DNA from: Flavihumibacter cheonanensis
Lineage (GTDB): Bacteria; Bacteroidota; Bacteroidia; Chitinophagales; Chitinophagaceae
Reading direction: 5' to 3'
DNA length: 64,000 nucleotides
Assembly: GCF_022352215.1 (NCBI RefSeq)
Contig: NZ_JAKRWF010000001.1
Span: 868,001 to 932,000, forward strand
This document shows, one piece after another, positions 44,945 through 53,506 of the stretch. How positions within the stretch are numbered: the stretch's first letter is position 1; every line of letters begins with the position of its first letter. The notes under the pieces are model-generated. The model was not told the origin of the DNA. It searched no databases and was given only the letters and a program-made list of their open reading frames with translations. Made by a program: the position numbers and the translations under genes.

Positions 44945-46723
44945 ATGGCGATTACACAACAGATCCAAAGCATTGTTAACAGCGCAATCAGCGACTTATT
45001 CCCCCAGCTAGATGGCCCGGCCAATTTTCAAATTAACCAGACCAAACCTGAATTCGAGGGGGATTATACCGTCGTATTATTCGGACTGACCAAACCACTC
45101 CGTCAGAAACCGGAAGAACTGGGCGAAAAACTGGGGCAATACCTTGTTACTCAAAATGGTGGATTCTTCACGGCCTACAACGTAATTAAAGGATTTTTGA
45201 ATCTTACAATTGCAGATTCTTACTGGAATACCTTGCTGGAGGAACATTATTACAATCCATCCTATGGAAAAGCAGTCCCAAATGACCAGAAAGTAATGGT
45301 TGAATATGCTTCTCCCAATACCAATAAACCGTTGCACCTGGGTCACCTGAGAAATATTTTCCTGGGTTGGAGCATTGCGGAAATCCTGAAAACTGCGGGA
45401 TATGAAGTGGTAAAATCCTGTATCGTGAACGATCGGGGTATTCATATCTGTAAGAGCATGATTGCCTGGTTACGTTATTCAAACGGAGAAACGCCAGGTC
45501 TGGTAGGTCAGAAAGGAGATCATTTCGTAGGCGATTATTATGTGAAATTCAACGATGCCTACAAAGCAGAAGTTGAATCCCTGATGGCGGAAGGCAAAAC
45601 CAAAGAACAGGCCGAGAAGGAAGCTACCATCATGCAGGCAGCTCAGCAAATGCTGGTGGATTGGGAAGCCGGTAAACCCGAAGTGATCGATCTGTGGAAA
45701 CAAATGAACGGTTGGGTGTACGATGGCTTTGCCGCTACCTATGATGCCATAGGTGCAGATTTTGATATCACTTATTATGAAAGCAATACCTATCTATTAG
45801 GTAAGAAGATCGTTCAGGAAGGATTGGAAAAAGGTGTTTTTTATAAAAAAGACGATGGCAGTGTGTGGATTGACCTGACAGCAGACGGACTCGATGAAAA
45901 ACTCGTACAAAGAAAAGACGGCACTTCTGTTTATATCACACAGGATATCGGTCTGGCCCAACAGAAATACCAAGAATATGGCATGGATCAAAGCATCTAT
46001 GTAGTTGGCGATGAACAGAACTATCATTTCAAGGTGTTGAAACTGATTGCTGAAAAATTGCAATTGCCCAAAGCCGACGGGATTTATCACCTCTCCTATG
46101 GGATGGTGGAATTACCGACCGGTAAAATGAAGAGTCGGGAAGGTACCGTAGTGGATGCAGATGACCTGGTTGCCGAAATGATTGCCATCGCGGAAGTGAA
46201 TACGAAGGCGTTGGGGAAGGTGGATGATTTTTCAGATATAGAGCTAAGCGAATTATACAATACCATTGGCCTGGGTGCACTGAAGTTTTACCTGTTGCGG
46301 GTGGATCCCCAAAAGAAAATGATTTTCAATCCTGAGGAATCCATCGATATTCATGGCTTTACCGGTCCGTTTATACAATATACGCACGCACGTATCAAAT
46401 CCATTTTGAGAAAGGAAACTCCTTCAGATGCTTCAGATTGGATGAATGAGCCGCTGCTGCCTTTGGAAAAATCAATGCTGGTAAATCTGGAACAGTTTCC
46501 AACTGTAATTGAGCAGGCTGCGACTGAACACAATCCCTCAGCTGTGGCCGGATACGTTTTCAAACTGGCGCAATTATTCAATTCATTTTATACACAACAT
46601 CAGATTAGTCGCGCTGAGACTCCCGCTAAAAAAGAACTTCGTCTGCGCATTGCAGTTATGACGGCACATGTGTTGTCGGCGGGTATGGGAATGCTGGGGA
46701 TTCGCGTGCCGGAGAAGATGTGA
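44945..46723 (+). CDS. argS: Arginine-tRNA ligase
   Basis: 592 residues from the ATG at 44945 (MAITQQIQSIV); three extra upstream residues are unlikely. It charges tRNA-Arg. The class I HIGH motif is H131-L-G-H134 in KPLHLGHLRN and the KMSKS-like motif is KMKSREG (Lys394) in TGKMKSREGTVV. The N-terminal Add1 domain (about 1-85) and C-terminal DALR anticodon-binding domain ending LGIRVPEKM are typical. The gene ends at a long hairpin shared with the convergent TPR gene. Confidence 0.97.
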   Translation: MAITQQIQSIVNSAISDLFPQLDGPANFQINQTKPEFEGDYTVVLFGLTKPLRQKPEELGEKLGQYLVTQNGGFFTAYNVIKGFLNLTIADSYWNTLLEEHYYNPSYGKAVPNDQKVMVEYASPNTNKPLHLGHLRNIFLGWSIAEILKTAGYEVVKSCIVNDRGIHICKSMIAWLRYSNGETPGLVGQKGDHFVGDYYVKFNDAYKAEVESLMAEGKTKEQAEKEATIMQAAQQMLVDWEAGKPEVIDLWKQMNGWVYDGFAATYDAIGADFDITYYESNTYLLGKKIVQEGLEKGVFYKKDDGSVWIDLTADGLDEKLVQRKDGTSVYITQDIGLAQQKYQEYGMDQSIYVVGDEQNYHFKVLKLIAEKLQLPKADGIYHLSYGMVELPTGKMKSREGTVVDADDLVAEMIAIAEVNTKALGKVDDFSDIELSELYNTIGLGALKFYLLRVDPQKKMIFNPEESIDIHGFTGPFIQYTHARIKSILRKETPSDASDWMNEPLLPLEKSMLVNLEQFPTVIEQAATEHNPSAVAGYVFKLAQLFNSFYTQHQISRAETPAKKELRLRIAVMTAHVLSAGMGMLGIRVPEKM

Positions 46724-46743
46724 GAAGGGGTAGAAAGGAAGAT

Positions 46744-46819
46744 GGAGGAAAGGAAGAGGGAGGAATGGAAGAGGGACATCCGATAACCTTTCTTCCTTTC
46801 CTCCCTCTTCCTTTCCTCC
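46744..46819. repeat. Long polypurine/polypyrimidine hairpin between argS and the TPR gene
   Basis: GGAGGAAAGGAAGAGGGAGG-type sequence (22 bases, 46744-46765) is the exact reverse complement of 46798-46819. The stem continues inward with about nine more base pairs after one mismatch, leaving a 12-base loop. It lies between two convergent stop codons and could act as a bidirectional terminator, although there is no T-run. Confidence 0.85.
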
Positions 46820-46823
46820 TGTA

Positions 46824-47849
46824 TTACAAACCAAACATCGACTTCTTCTCCTTCAGTTTCGCTAAGGAAGGGTCCATGCGGATGGCTTTTTCGCAGAGGT
46901 CTTTGCCTTTATTGTCCTCTCCTTTTTTGATGTAAGCGATGCCGATCATATACACAGCCCGGGCTTGCTGCGGATCAATGGCCAGCATTTTGTCCCAGGT
47001 TTCAATTGCCTGGTCGGCCTTTCCGGAATAATAATAAGATTCACCCAGGCTGAATAACAATTCCAGGTCCTGGGGTTTGCGTTGCAACACTTCCTGGTAA
47101 AGGGTAATACTTTTATCAAAGTGTTTGTTTCCGTAATAGGAGTTGGCGAAATTTTCGAGGAAATCATTGCTGCGCGGATGTCCTGCTGCCAGCGCCTTTT
47201 CAAACCAGGGAATGGCGCGAACTTCATCCGGGATGGCTGAATAGGTCATGGCCGCTTCATACATCCATTTATTATTGGTTGGATCCAGTCGAATGGCCTG
47301 CTCGTAACAACCGGCCGCCCGGCGATAATTATTCATCTCAATGTAGCAACGGGCCGCGATAAAGGGCATTTGAGCGATGCTGCTGTCTTTTTTCCAGGCT
47401 TTTTCAATAGACTCAAGGCAACTACCATAATGCTCCATTTCGTAATAAGCACGGGCTGCCAGCCAATCGAGATTGGCTTTGGAACCCATTACCCGGGCCT
47501 GCTGCACGAGGTTGACGGTTTCCTGGAACTGGCGGGTCTGGAAATTCAGTTCTGCAAGCTGGCGCACCAACAAAGTATCTTTTGGAGAAATAGCCAGTAA
47601 TTTTTTATACGTTTCCCTGGCAATCACATAGTAGCGAAGTTCCAATGCCATATCTGCCATTCCTTTGAGTGCCTCCGCATTGGAATCATCGAAACTGGTA
47701 GCTTGTTTATAAGCATTGTAAGCGGGTAGATACTGGCGACGGGAAGCTGCTGCTTCTCCCTGTTGCAGATAATGGGATACACTGTCCTGTTGTGCCCGGG
47801 CAAACTGCACGACAGCAATACATGCAAGAATGGTAATCAGCTGTTTCAT
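46824..47849 (-). CDS. Exported tetratricopeptide-repeat protein
   Basis: 341 residues with a signal peptide (MKQLITILACIAVVQFARAQ). Six or seven TPR units cover the rest, for example RRQYLPAYNAYKQATSFDDS (about 38-57), NYRRAAGCYEQAIRLDPTN, KHFDKSITLYQEVLQRKPQD and GKADQAIETWDKMLAIDPQQ. It is likely a periplasmic scaffold or partner-binding protein. It lies 28 bases downstream of glgB and is probably co-transcribed with it, but a link to glycogen is not shown. Confidence 0.87.
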   Translation of the reverse strand: MKQLITILACIAVVQFARAQQDSVSHYLQQGEAAASRRQYLPAYNAYKQATSFDDSNAEALKGMADMALELRYYVIARETYKKLLAISPKDTLLVRQLAELNFQTRQFQETVNLVQQARVMGSKANLDWLAARAYYEMEHYGSCLESIEKAWKKDSSIAQMPFIAARCYIEMNNYRRAAGCYEQAIRLDPTNNKWMYEAAMTYSAIPDEVRAIPWFEKALAAGHPRSNDFLENFANSYYGNKHFDKSITLYQEVLQRKPQDLELLFSLGESYYYSGKADQAIETWDKMLAIDPQQARAVYMIGIAYIKKGEDNKGKDLCEKAIRMDPSLAKLKEKKSMFGL

Positions 47850-47877
47850 AGTAAATGGACGGTGGGCAAGAGCCCTT

Positions 47878-49833
47878 TTATTTGAGTACTATAGCCCCTA
47901 ACGGAGGGAGATGTAGGTTTATTTCAAACAGTTTGTTGTTTTTATCCACCTCGGTTACAATCGGATCCGGGTTGAAAACATCTCCTGTTCCCCAATAGTC
48001 GGTTTCATTGCTGTTGAAAATCTCCTTCCATATTGATTTCCCATAGGTTACCACTTTCCAGTTCCGCCGCACTTCAGGTGTCATATTTAAAACTACTAAA
48101 ATATCTTCTTCCGGATGCTCTCCTTTCCGACGATACACCATTACTGATTCTGCACGATGGTTCAGGTCTACCCACTCAAATCCTCCCTGCTCAAACTGTT
48201 TTTCATATAGTGCAGGTTCGGCTTTTAAAAGATGGCAAAGTGCTTTTACGCAATTTTTCATACCTGCATGACTGTCGAATTGCAGCAGTTCCCAGGGAAG
48301 TTCTGATTTGTAATTCCATTCCGAGGTTGAACCGAATTCGTTGCCCATGAATAACAATTTACCCCCCGGATGCGTGAACATGTAGGTGTACAATAAACGC
48401 AGGTTGGCAAACTTCTGCCATTCATCCCCCGGCATTTTATAGAGCATCGGACTTTTTCCATGTACTACTTCGTCGTGGCTAAGTGGCAGCATAAAATTCT
48501 CATCGTAGTAGTACATCATGCTAAACGTAAATAGATCCTGATTGAACTGTCGGAACAGCGGATCGTTTTTGAAGAAGCGCAAGGTATCGTGCATCCATCC
48601 CATCATCCATTTCATTCCAAAACCGAGGCCGCCTTCAAAAGTTGGTTTGGATACCCCAGGCCAGTCTGTTGCTTCTTCTGCAATGGTCTGCACATCCGGA
48701 AAATCACGGAATATGGTTTCGTTGAAATCTTTGATGAAGGCAATCGCTTCCAGATTACCATCCCCACCAAATTCATTAGGTTCCCACTGTCCTTCGTTTC
48801 TGCTGTAATTTAATTTCAACATAGAGGAAACAGCATCTACCCGAAATCCATCTATGTGAAACTGATCAAACCAAAACCGTGCATTACTGATCAGAAAGGA
48901 TTTTACTTCTCCTCTTTTATAATTGAAAATATAGGAGTTCCAGTCGGGATGATAGCCCTTGCGCATATCGGCATACTCATAGGTATGCGTACCATCAAAC
49001 ATATAAAGACCATGCGAATCGTAGGGGAAATGTGAGGGTACCCAGTCCAGTATTACACCAATTCCTGCCTGGTGAAAAGCATCGATCATTGCTTTGAATT
49101 CCTGTGGTGATCCAAACCTGGAAGTGGGTGCGAAATAACCGGTACCCTGGTAACCCCAACTCCCGTCAAAAGGGTGTTCCATTACCGGCATAAACTCCAC
49201 ATGCGTAAACCCCATTTCTTTTACATAGGGAACGAGTCTGGCTGTGATCTGTTCATAGGTGTTATACGTTTCTTCATCGTGTTTGTTCGGTCGCATCCAA
49301 CTGGCCAGATGTACTTCATATACACTCCAGGGCGCATTCAGTGCATTGTGCTGTTTGCGGCTTTTCATCCATTCTGTATCCTGCCAGTTATAATACGTAT
49401 CCCAGGTAATGGAAGCCGTTAAAGGTCTTTTCTCCCAGAATCTTGCAAAGGGATCTCCCTTATCCAATTCAATTCCCTGGAAACCTTTGATACGATATTT
49501 GTAAACTTCTCCCAATCCGAGCTTAGGAATAAATCCTTCCCAAACACCACTTTTATCCCAGCGCGGATATAGCTCGTATTCATTGTTGCGCCAGTCGTTG
49601 AAATTTCCTTTAACCGAAACGCTGGTTGCATTGGGGGCCCATACGGCAAAATAAATGCCCCAGGTTTCCACTACCTGAATCGAATGTGATCCTAATTTTT
49701 CATACAAACGGTAATGTGTGCCCTGCTGAAAATTACGTATATCCTCTTCCGTTAGTAAGGAATAGTTCCAGACTTTTTTTGATGTATCGATGAAGTTATC
49801 TTGTTCGTAGGAAGGTCCTGGTAATGAAGACAT
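47878..49833 (-). CDS. glgB: 1,4-alpha-glucan branching enzyme
   Basis: 651 residues. It adds alpha-1,6 branches to glycogen in the cytoplasm. A CBM48 domain (about 35-140, with YFAVWAPNATSVSVKGNFNDW) precedes the GH13 barrel. Catalytic residues are Asp333 (GFRVDAVSSML), the Glu of IAEEATDWPGVS (about 386) and the Asp of PLSHDEVVHGK; the last motif with SHDEVVHG is specific to branching enzymes. The C-terminal beta domain ends LPPLGAIVLK. It starts a unit with the downstream TPR gene and is divergent from the outer-membrane protein gene at 49981. Confidence 0.96.
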   Translation of the reverse strand: MSSLPGPSYEQDNFIDTSKKVWNYSLLTEEDIRNFQQGTHYRLYEKLGSHSIQVVETWGIYFAVWAPNATSVSVKGNFNDWRNNEYELYPRWDKSGVWEGFIPKLGLGEVYKYRIKGFQGIELDKGDPFARFWEKRPLTASITWDTYYNWQDTEWMKSRKQHNALNAPWSVYEVHLASWMRPNKHDEETYNTYEQITARLVPYVKEMGFTHVEFMPVMEHPFDGSWGYQGTGYFAPTSRFGSPQEFKAMIDAFHQAGIGVILDWVPSHFPYDSHGLYMFDGTHTYEYADMRKGYHPDWNSYIFNYKRGEVKSFLISNARFWFDQFHIDGFRVDAVSSMLKLNYSRNEGQWEPNEFGGDGNLEAIAFIKDFNETIFRDFPDVQTIAEEATDWPGVSKPTFEGGLGFGMKWMMGWMHDTLRFFKNDPLFRQFNQDLFTFSMMYYYDENFMLPLSHDEVVHGKSPMLYKMPGDEWQKFANLRLLYTYMFTHPGGKLLFMGNEFGSTSEWNYKSELPWELLQFDSHAGMKNCVKALCHLLKAEPALYEKQFEQGGFEWVDLNHRAESVMVYRRKGEHPEEDILVVLNMTPEVRRNWKVVTYGKSIWKEIFNSNETDYWGTGDVFNPDPIVTEVDKNNKLFEINLHLPPLGAIVLK

Positions 49834-49980
49834 AAAGTTCTGGTTGTCTTTAAAATTAAGGGAAAATGCGGGTAATTGGGTGTTTTTAAATTGTTTGGCT
49901 TTTAACGAAGTATTAGTGATCAGCGGTAAGGTATTGTGGAAATAATTAGCAAATTTTGACCCTGCCAGCTAAACCTTACT

Positions 49981-52746
49981 ATGAGAAAATTACTGATCGT
50001 ATGGGCATCTCTGTTAATATCAGGAATACTACAGGCCCAGACAACCACTATCAGGGGACAAATTGCAGACACTTCTGAAAAAAAACCACTTGTAAATGCA
50101 GTGGTTGCTTTACTCTCTCCCGATTCTGTTTTATTACAACATGCACGAACTGATGCAAAGGGAAATTTTGTGTTGAAAGCTGCAGACGGCAAGCCCCATT
50201 TATTACTGGTTAGTTACCCCAAGTTTGCAGATTTTCTGGATGTGGTGAAACCGATTGGATCTGAGTTCGACCTTGGAAAAATTAACCTCATCAAGAAATC
50301 CGTGCTGCTCGAAGAAGTAATCGTTTCTCAGAAAATCGGTGCTATCCGCATGAAAGGCGATACATTGGAGTTTCGGGCAGATAGTTTCGCTGTTCGCCAG
50401 GGAGCGAATGTGGAAGAATTGCTGAAACGATTACCCGGCATACAGGTAAATCAGAAAGGTGAAATTACGGCCCAGGGTGAACGGGTTCAAAAAGTTTTGG
50501 TAGACGGAGAAGAATTCTTCAGCGATGATCCTGCAGTGGTTACACAGAATCTCCAGGCAGATGCGATTGAAAAAGTGCAGGTCTTTGATAAAAAAAGTGA
50601 ACAGGCCACCTTCACCGGAATTGATGATGGTGAAAAACAAAAGACGATTAATTTGACCCTTAAGGAAGACCGGAAAAAGGGGTATTTCGGCAAGGCTAAG
50701 TTAAGCGGCGGACTACCGGATTATTTTGAGAACGAAGTAATGATCAATGCGTTTAAGGGTAAACGTAAGTTAGCTGCTTATGGCACCATGGCAAATACGG
50801 GAAAGGCGGGACTGAGTTGGCAGGACAATGACCGGTTTGGCGGTGGATCCAATATGGAATACAACGAAGAGGACGGTTATTTTTATTCCTTTTCGGAATC
50901 GGATGAGTTTAATACCTGGGGTGGACAATACAACGGAGAAGGGTTACCCAAAGCCTGGACCGCCGGAGCGCATTATTCGAATAAACTGAATAATGATAAA
51001 ACTCATGTTAACGGTAATTACCAGTTTTATAAGCAAAACATAGAAAACGAAGGCACTAATACAAGTCAGTCAATTTTGGCAGACCGGTTATTTTATAATA
51101 ACAGTACCCGCAAGACATCTACGATGAATCTGAAACATCAGTTGTCAGGCTTTTATGATGTAAAACTGGATTCCTTGTCCAGTTTGAAGATAAATGTGAA
51201 CGGAATGCAGGGGCAGGCCAATAATTCCTCTATATTCAGTTCTGAATCATTGGGAGATCTTGAACAATTAATCAATAACCAGGATCGCCGCCTAAGTTCA
51301 GCTGGAGACCGCCAGCAAATGAAAACTTCCGCCATCTGGAGAAAGAAATTCATGAAAGCGGGACGTACACTTTCCGTTAACCTGGATCAGCAATACCAGA
51401 ACAATGCGACGAATGGAAATCTCTTTTCGGTTAACCGGTTCTTTGATGGAAATGGCAATCTGACGAATACCGATACGGTGGATCAGGTGAAAAGCAATTA
51501 TTCCCAGTCGAATATCTGGGGTGGACGTATATCCTATACAGAACCGTTATCCAAGAAATGGTTTGTAGAAGCAAATTATGGATACCGCATCAATAATAGT
51601 AAAGCCCTGCGCAGTTCCTTTGTGAAGGATTTCAACGGCAAGTACGAAGTACTGGACAGCCTGTTCAGCAGTGATTATGCCTTTGATTTTAATACCCATA
51701 GCACCGGACTGAATTTCCGTTTCAATGGTTCCAAAATCATGGCTTCTTTTGGTAGTAATATCAACTTTGCAGATTTCCGCCAGAAGGACCTGGTGCGTGA
51801 TACAGTTTACAAGTATGGATTTACCAACTTTTTTCCCAAAGCGAATATTCGCTTTAAAATGGGCGCCCAGCGCGGTTTGAACCTGCGGTACAATGGACAA
51901 ACAGCACAACCAACACTGCAGCAAATTCAACCCATATTGGAGAATACTGATCCGCTTAACATCCAGGTAGGAAATCCGGATTTAAAACAGGAATTCCGGC
52001 ATAACCTGAATCTGAATTATAATGATTATAAAGTATTGACCGGGCGGAATATCTACTTTAACCTTGGATTAAATTTTATTGATAATGCGATCAGCAGGGC
52101 AGATAATGTGGATGCGCAGGGCAGACGCCAATTCAGCTTTGTAAATGTGGATGGGAATTTCAATTATTATATGTACACAGGGTATTGGAAGGAATTGAAA
52201 AAAATCAAATCCAGTTTTAATATGGGCCTCAACTGGAATGGTGGAAAGAACAATAATTTTGTGAACAGTGTGAAAAATACCAACACCTATTCGTCTATAG
52301 GTGGAAATGTATCTTTTTACAAAAACAAGGAAAAGAAATATTATGTAGAGTTGTCCTTTGGACCCAATTATACGCGAAACGTTTCCTCCCTTCGCCCTGA
52401 TATAGTAACGAAATTCTGGACGACAGATACAAGAATCGGGGGTTCCATTTTCTTTCTGAAGGATTTTGAACTGAATTCCAATGCCACCTATCAATGGCGT
52501 CAGAAAACGGATGTTTTCGGTGAAGACAGAAATGTGGTTTTGTGGAATGCCTTTGTGTCTAAAAAGTTCCTGAAGAAAAAGACTGCAGAGATTCGATTGT
52601 CCATCAATGATATCCTGAATCAGAATATTGGTTTCCAGCGAACGGCTAACTCCAATTTCATTTCAGAAAATACGTATAGCACTCTGCGCCGGTATTGGTT
52701 ACTGGGTGTAATCTGGAATTTTAGTCGTAATCCCGGTCAAAAATAA
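49981..52746 (+). CDS. TonB-dependent-receptor-like outer-membrane protein
   Basis: 921 residues. A signal peptide (MRKLLIVWASLLISGILQAQ) is followed by a carboxypeptidase-regulatory-like domain (about 22-100, TIRGQIADTSEKKPLVNAVV) and a plug-like region with GANVEELLKRLPGIQVNQKG and VLVDGEEFFSDDPAV (about 140-180). The rest is an OMP_b-brl_3-type barrel (about 400-921) ending WNFSRNPGQK. This architecture is widespread in Bacteroidota and does not form SusCD pairs. It is followed by the GLPGLI gene 4 bases downstream. Substrate unknown; import of iron or peptide, or signalling, are all open. Confidence 0.9.
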   Translation: MRKLLIVWASLLISGILQAQTTTIRGQIADTSEKKPLVNAVVALLSPDSVLLQHARTDAKGNFVLKAADGKPHLLLVSYPKFADFLDVVKPIGSEFDLGKINLIKKSVLLEEVIVSQKIGAIRMKGDTLEFRADSFAVRQGANVEELLKRLPGIQVNQKGEITAQGERVQKVLVDGEEFFSDDPAVVTQNLQADAIEKVQVFDKKSEQATFTGIDDGEKQKTINLTLKEDRKKGYFGKAKLSGGLPDYFENEVMINAFKGKRKLAAYGTMANTGKAGLSWQDNDRFGGGSNMEYNEEDGYFYSFSESDEFNTWGGQYNGEGLPKAWTAGAHYSNKLNNDKTHVNGNYQFYKQNIENEGTNTSQSILADRLFYNNSTRKTSTMNLKHQLSGFYDVKLDSLSSLKINVNGMQGQANNSSIFSSESLGDLEQLINNQDRRLSSAGDRQQMKTSAIWRKKFMKAGRTLSVNLDQQYQNNATNGNLFSVNRFFDGNGNLTNTDTVDQVKSNYSQSNIWGGRISYTEPLSKKWFVEANYGYRINNSKALRSSFVKDFNGKYEVLDSLFSSDYAFDFNTHSTGLNFRFNGSKIMASFGSNINFADFRQKDLVRDTVYKYGFTNFFPKANIRFKMGAQRGLNLRYNGQTAQPTLQQIQPILENTDPLNIQVGNPDLKQEFRHNLNLNYNDYKVLTGRNIYFNLGLNFIDNAISRADNVDAQGRRQFSFVNVDGNFNYYMYTGYWKELKKIKSSFNMGLNWNGGKNNNFVNSVKNTNTYSSIGGNVSFYKNKEKKYYVELSFGPNYTRNVSSLRPDIVTKFWTTDTRIGGSIFFLKDFELNSNATYQWRQKTDVFGEDRNVVLWNAFVSKKFLKKKTAEIRLSINDILNQNIGFQRTANSNFISENTYSTLRRYWLLGVIWNFSRNPGQK

Positions 52747-52750
52747 GAAT

Positions 52751-53500
52751 ATGAAAAAGCTGTTTGTTTTTGGTATAGCGGTTTTCACAGGCTCGATGAG
52801 TTTTGGCCAGGCCCGTTTCCTGGGAGCCGGTACCATTGAGTATGAACGTAGAATAAATATTCATCGCCAAATGGAAATGGATAACGAAGAAATGCAGAGT
52901 GATTTCTGGAAAGAATTCATGTCCAAGCAACCCCGTTTCCAGAATTCCTATTTCAATCTTGCATTTAATCAAAACAAAGGTATATACCAACCTGGCCGGG
53001 AACCAGATAAAAAACTGGAACCCTGGTTATTGGGACCTGCAAAGGAAAATGTAGTATTAACGGAGTATGCAAGTGGCTTACTTACCAGCAGACGGAAAGT
53101 ATTTGAAGAAAATTTTGTTGTTACTGACAGTTTGAGCCGGCTGCAATGGAAACTGAGCAGTGAAACCCGTGAAATAGCAGGTTTTGAATGTCGTAAAGCA
53201 GTTGCTGTGATCAGTGATTCTGTTTATGTGGTGGCATTTTATACGGATGAGATCCCAGTAAGTGGCGGTCCAGAATCCTTTGGCGGATTACCCGGTATGA
53301 TTCTGGGCTTAGCTGTTCCACGCTTATATACCACCTGGTTTGCTACCAAAGTTGAAATCACCGAAGCTCCTGCCTCTGCATTTAAAGTGAATGAAAAGGG
53401 CAAAAAGATTGCAGGTAAAGAATTGGCCCCCTTTCTTCAGTCAACGTTCACCGATTGGGGTAAACGTGGCGAGAAGTTCATTTGGTGGAGCCTGCTTTGA
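52751..53500 (+). CDS. GLPGLI-family exported protein
   Basis: 249 residues with a signal peptide (MKKLFVFGIAVFTGSMSFGQ). The diagnostic motif is GGLPGMILGLAVP near residue 180, with the preceding GFECRKAVAVISDSVYVVAFYTDEIPVSGGPESF pattern (quoted in parts: Cys158 in GFECRKAV). The family is found only or mainly in Bacteroidota, next to outer-membrane receptors, and has no assigned function. It shares the operon with the upstream receptor and is convergent with the GH13 gene seven bases on. Confidence 0.9.
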   Translation: MKKLFVFGIAVFTGSMSFGQARFLGAGTIEYERRINIHRQMEMDNEEMQSDFWKEFMSKQPRFQNSYFNLAFNQNKGIYQPGREPDKKLEPWLLGPAKENVVLTEYASGLLTSRRKVFEENFVVTDSLSRLQWKLSSETREIAGFECRKAVAVISDSVYVVAFYTDEIPVSGGPESFGGLPGMILGLAVPRLYTTWFATKVEITEAPASAFKVNEKGKKIAGKELAPFLQSTFTDWGKRGEKFIWWSLL

Positions 53501-53506
53501 GCCGGC

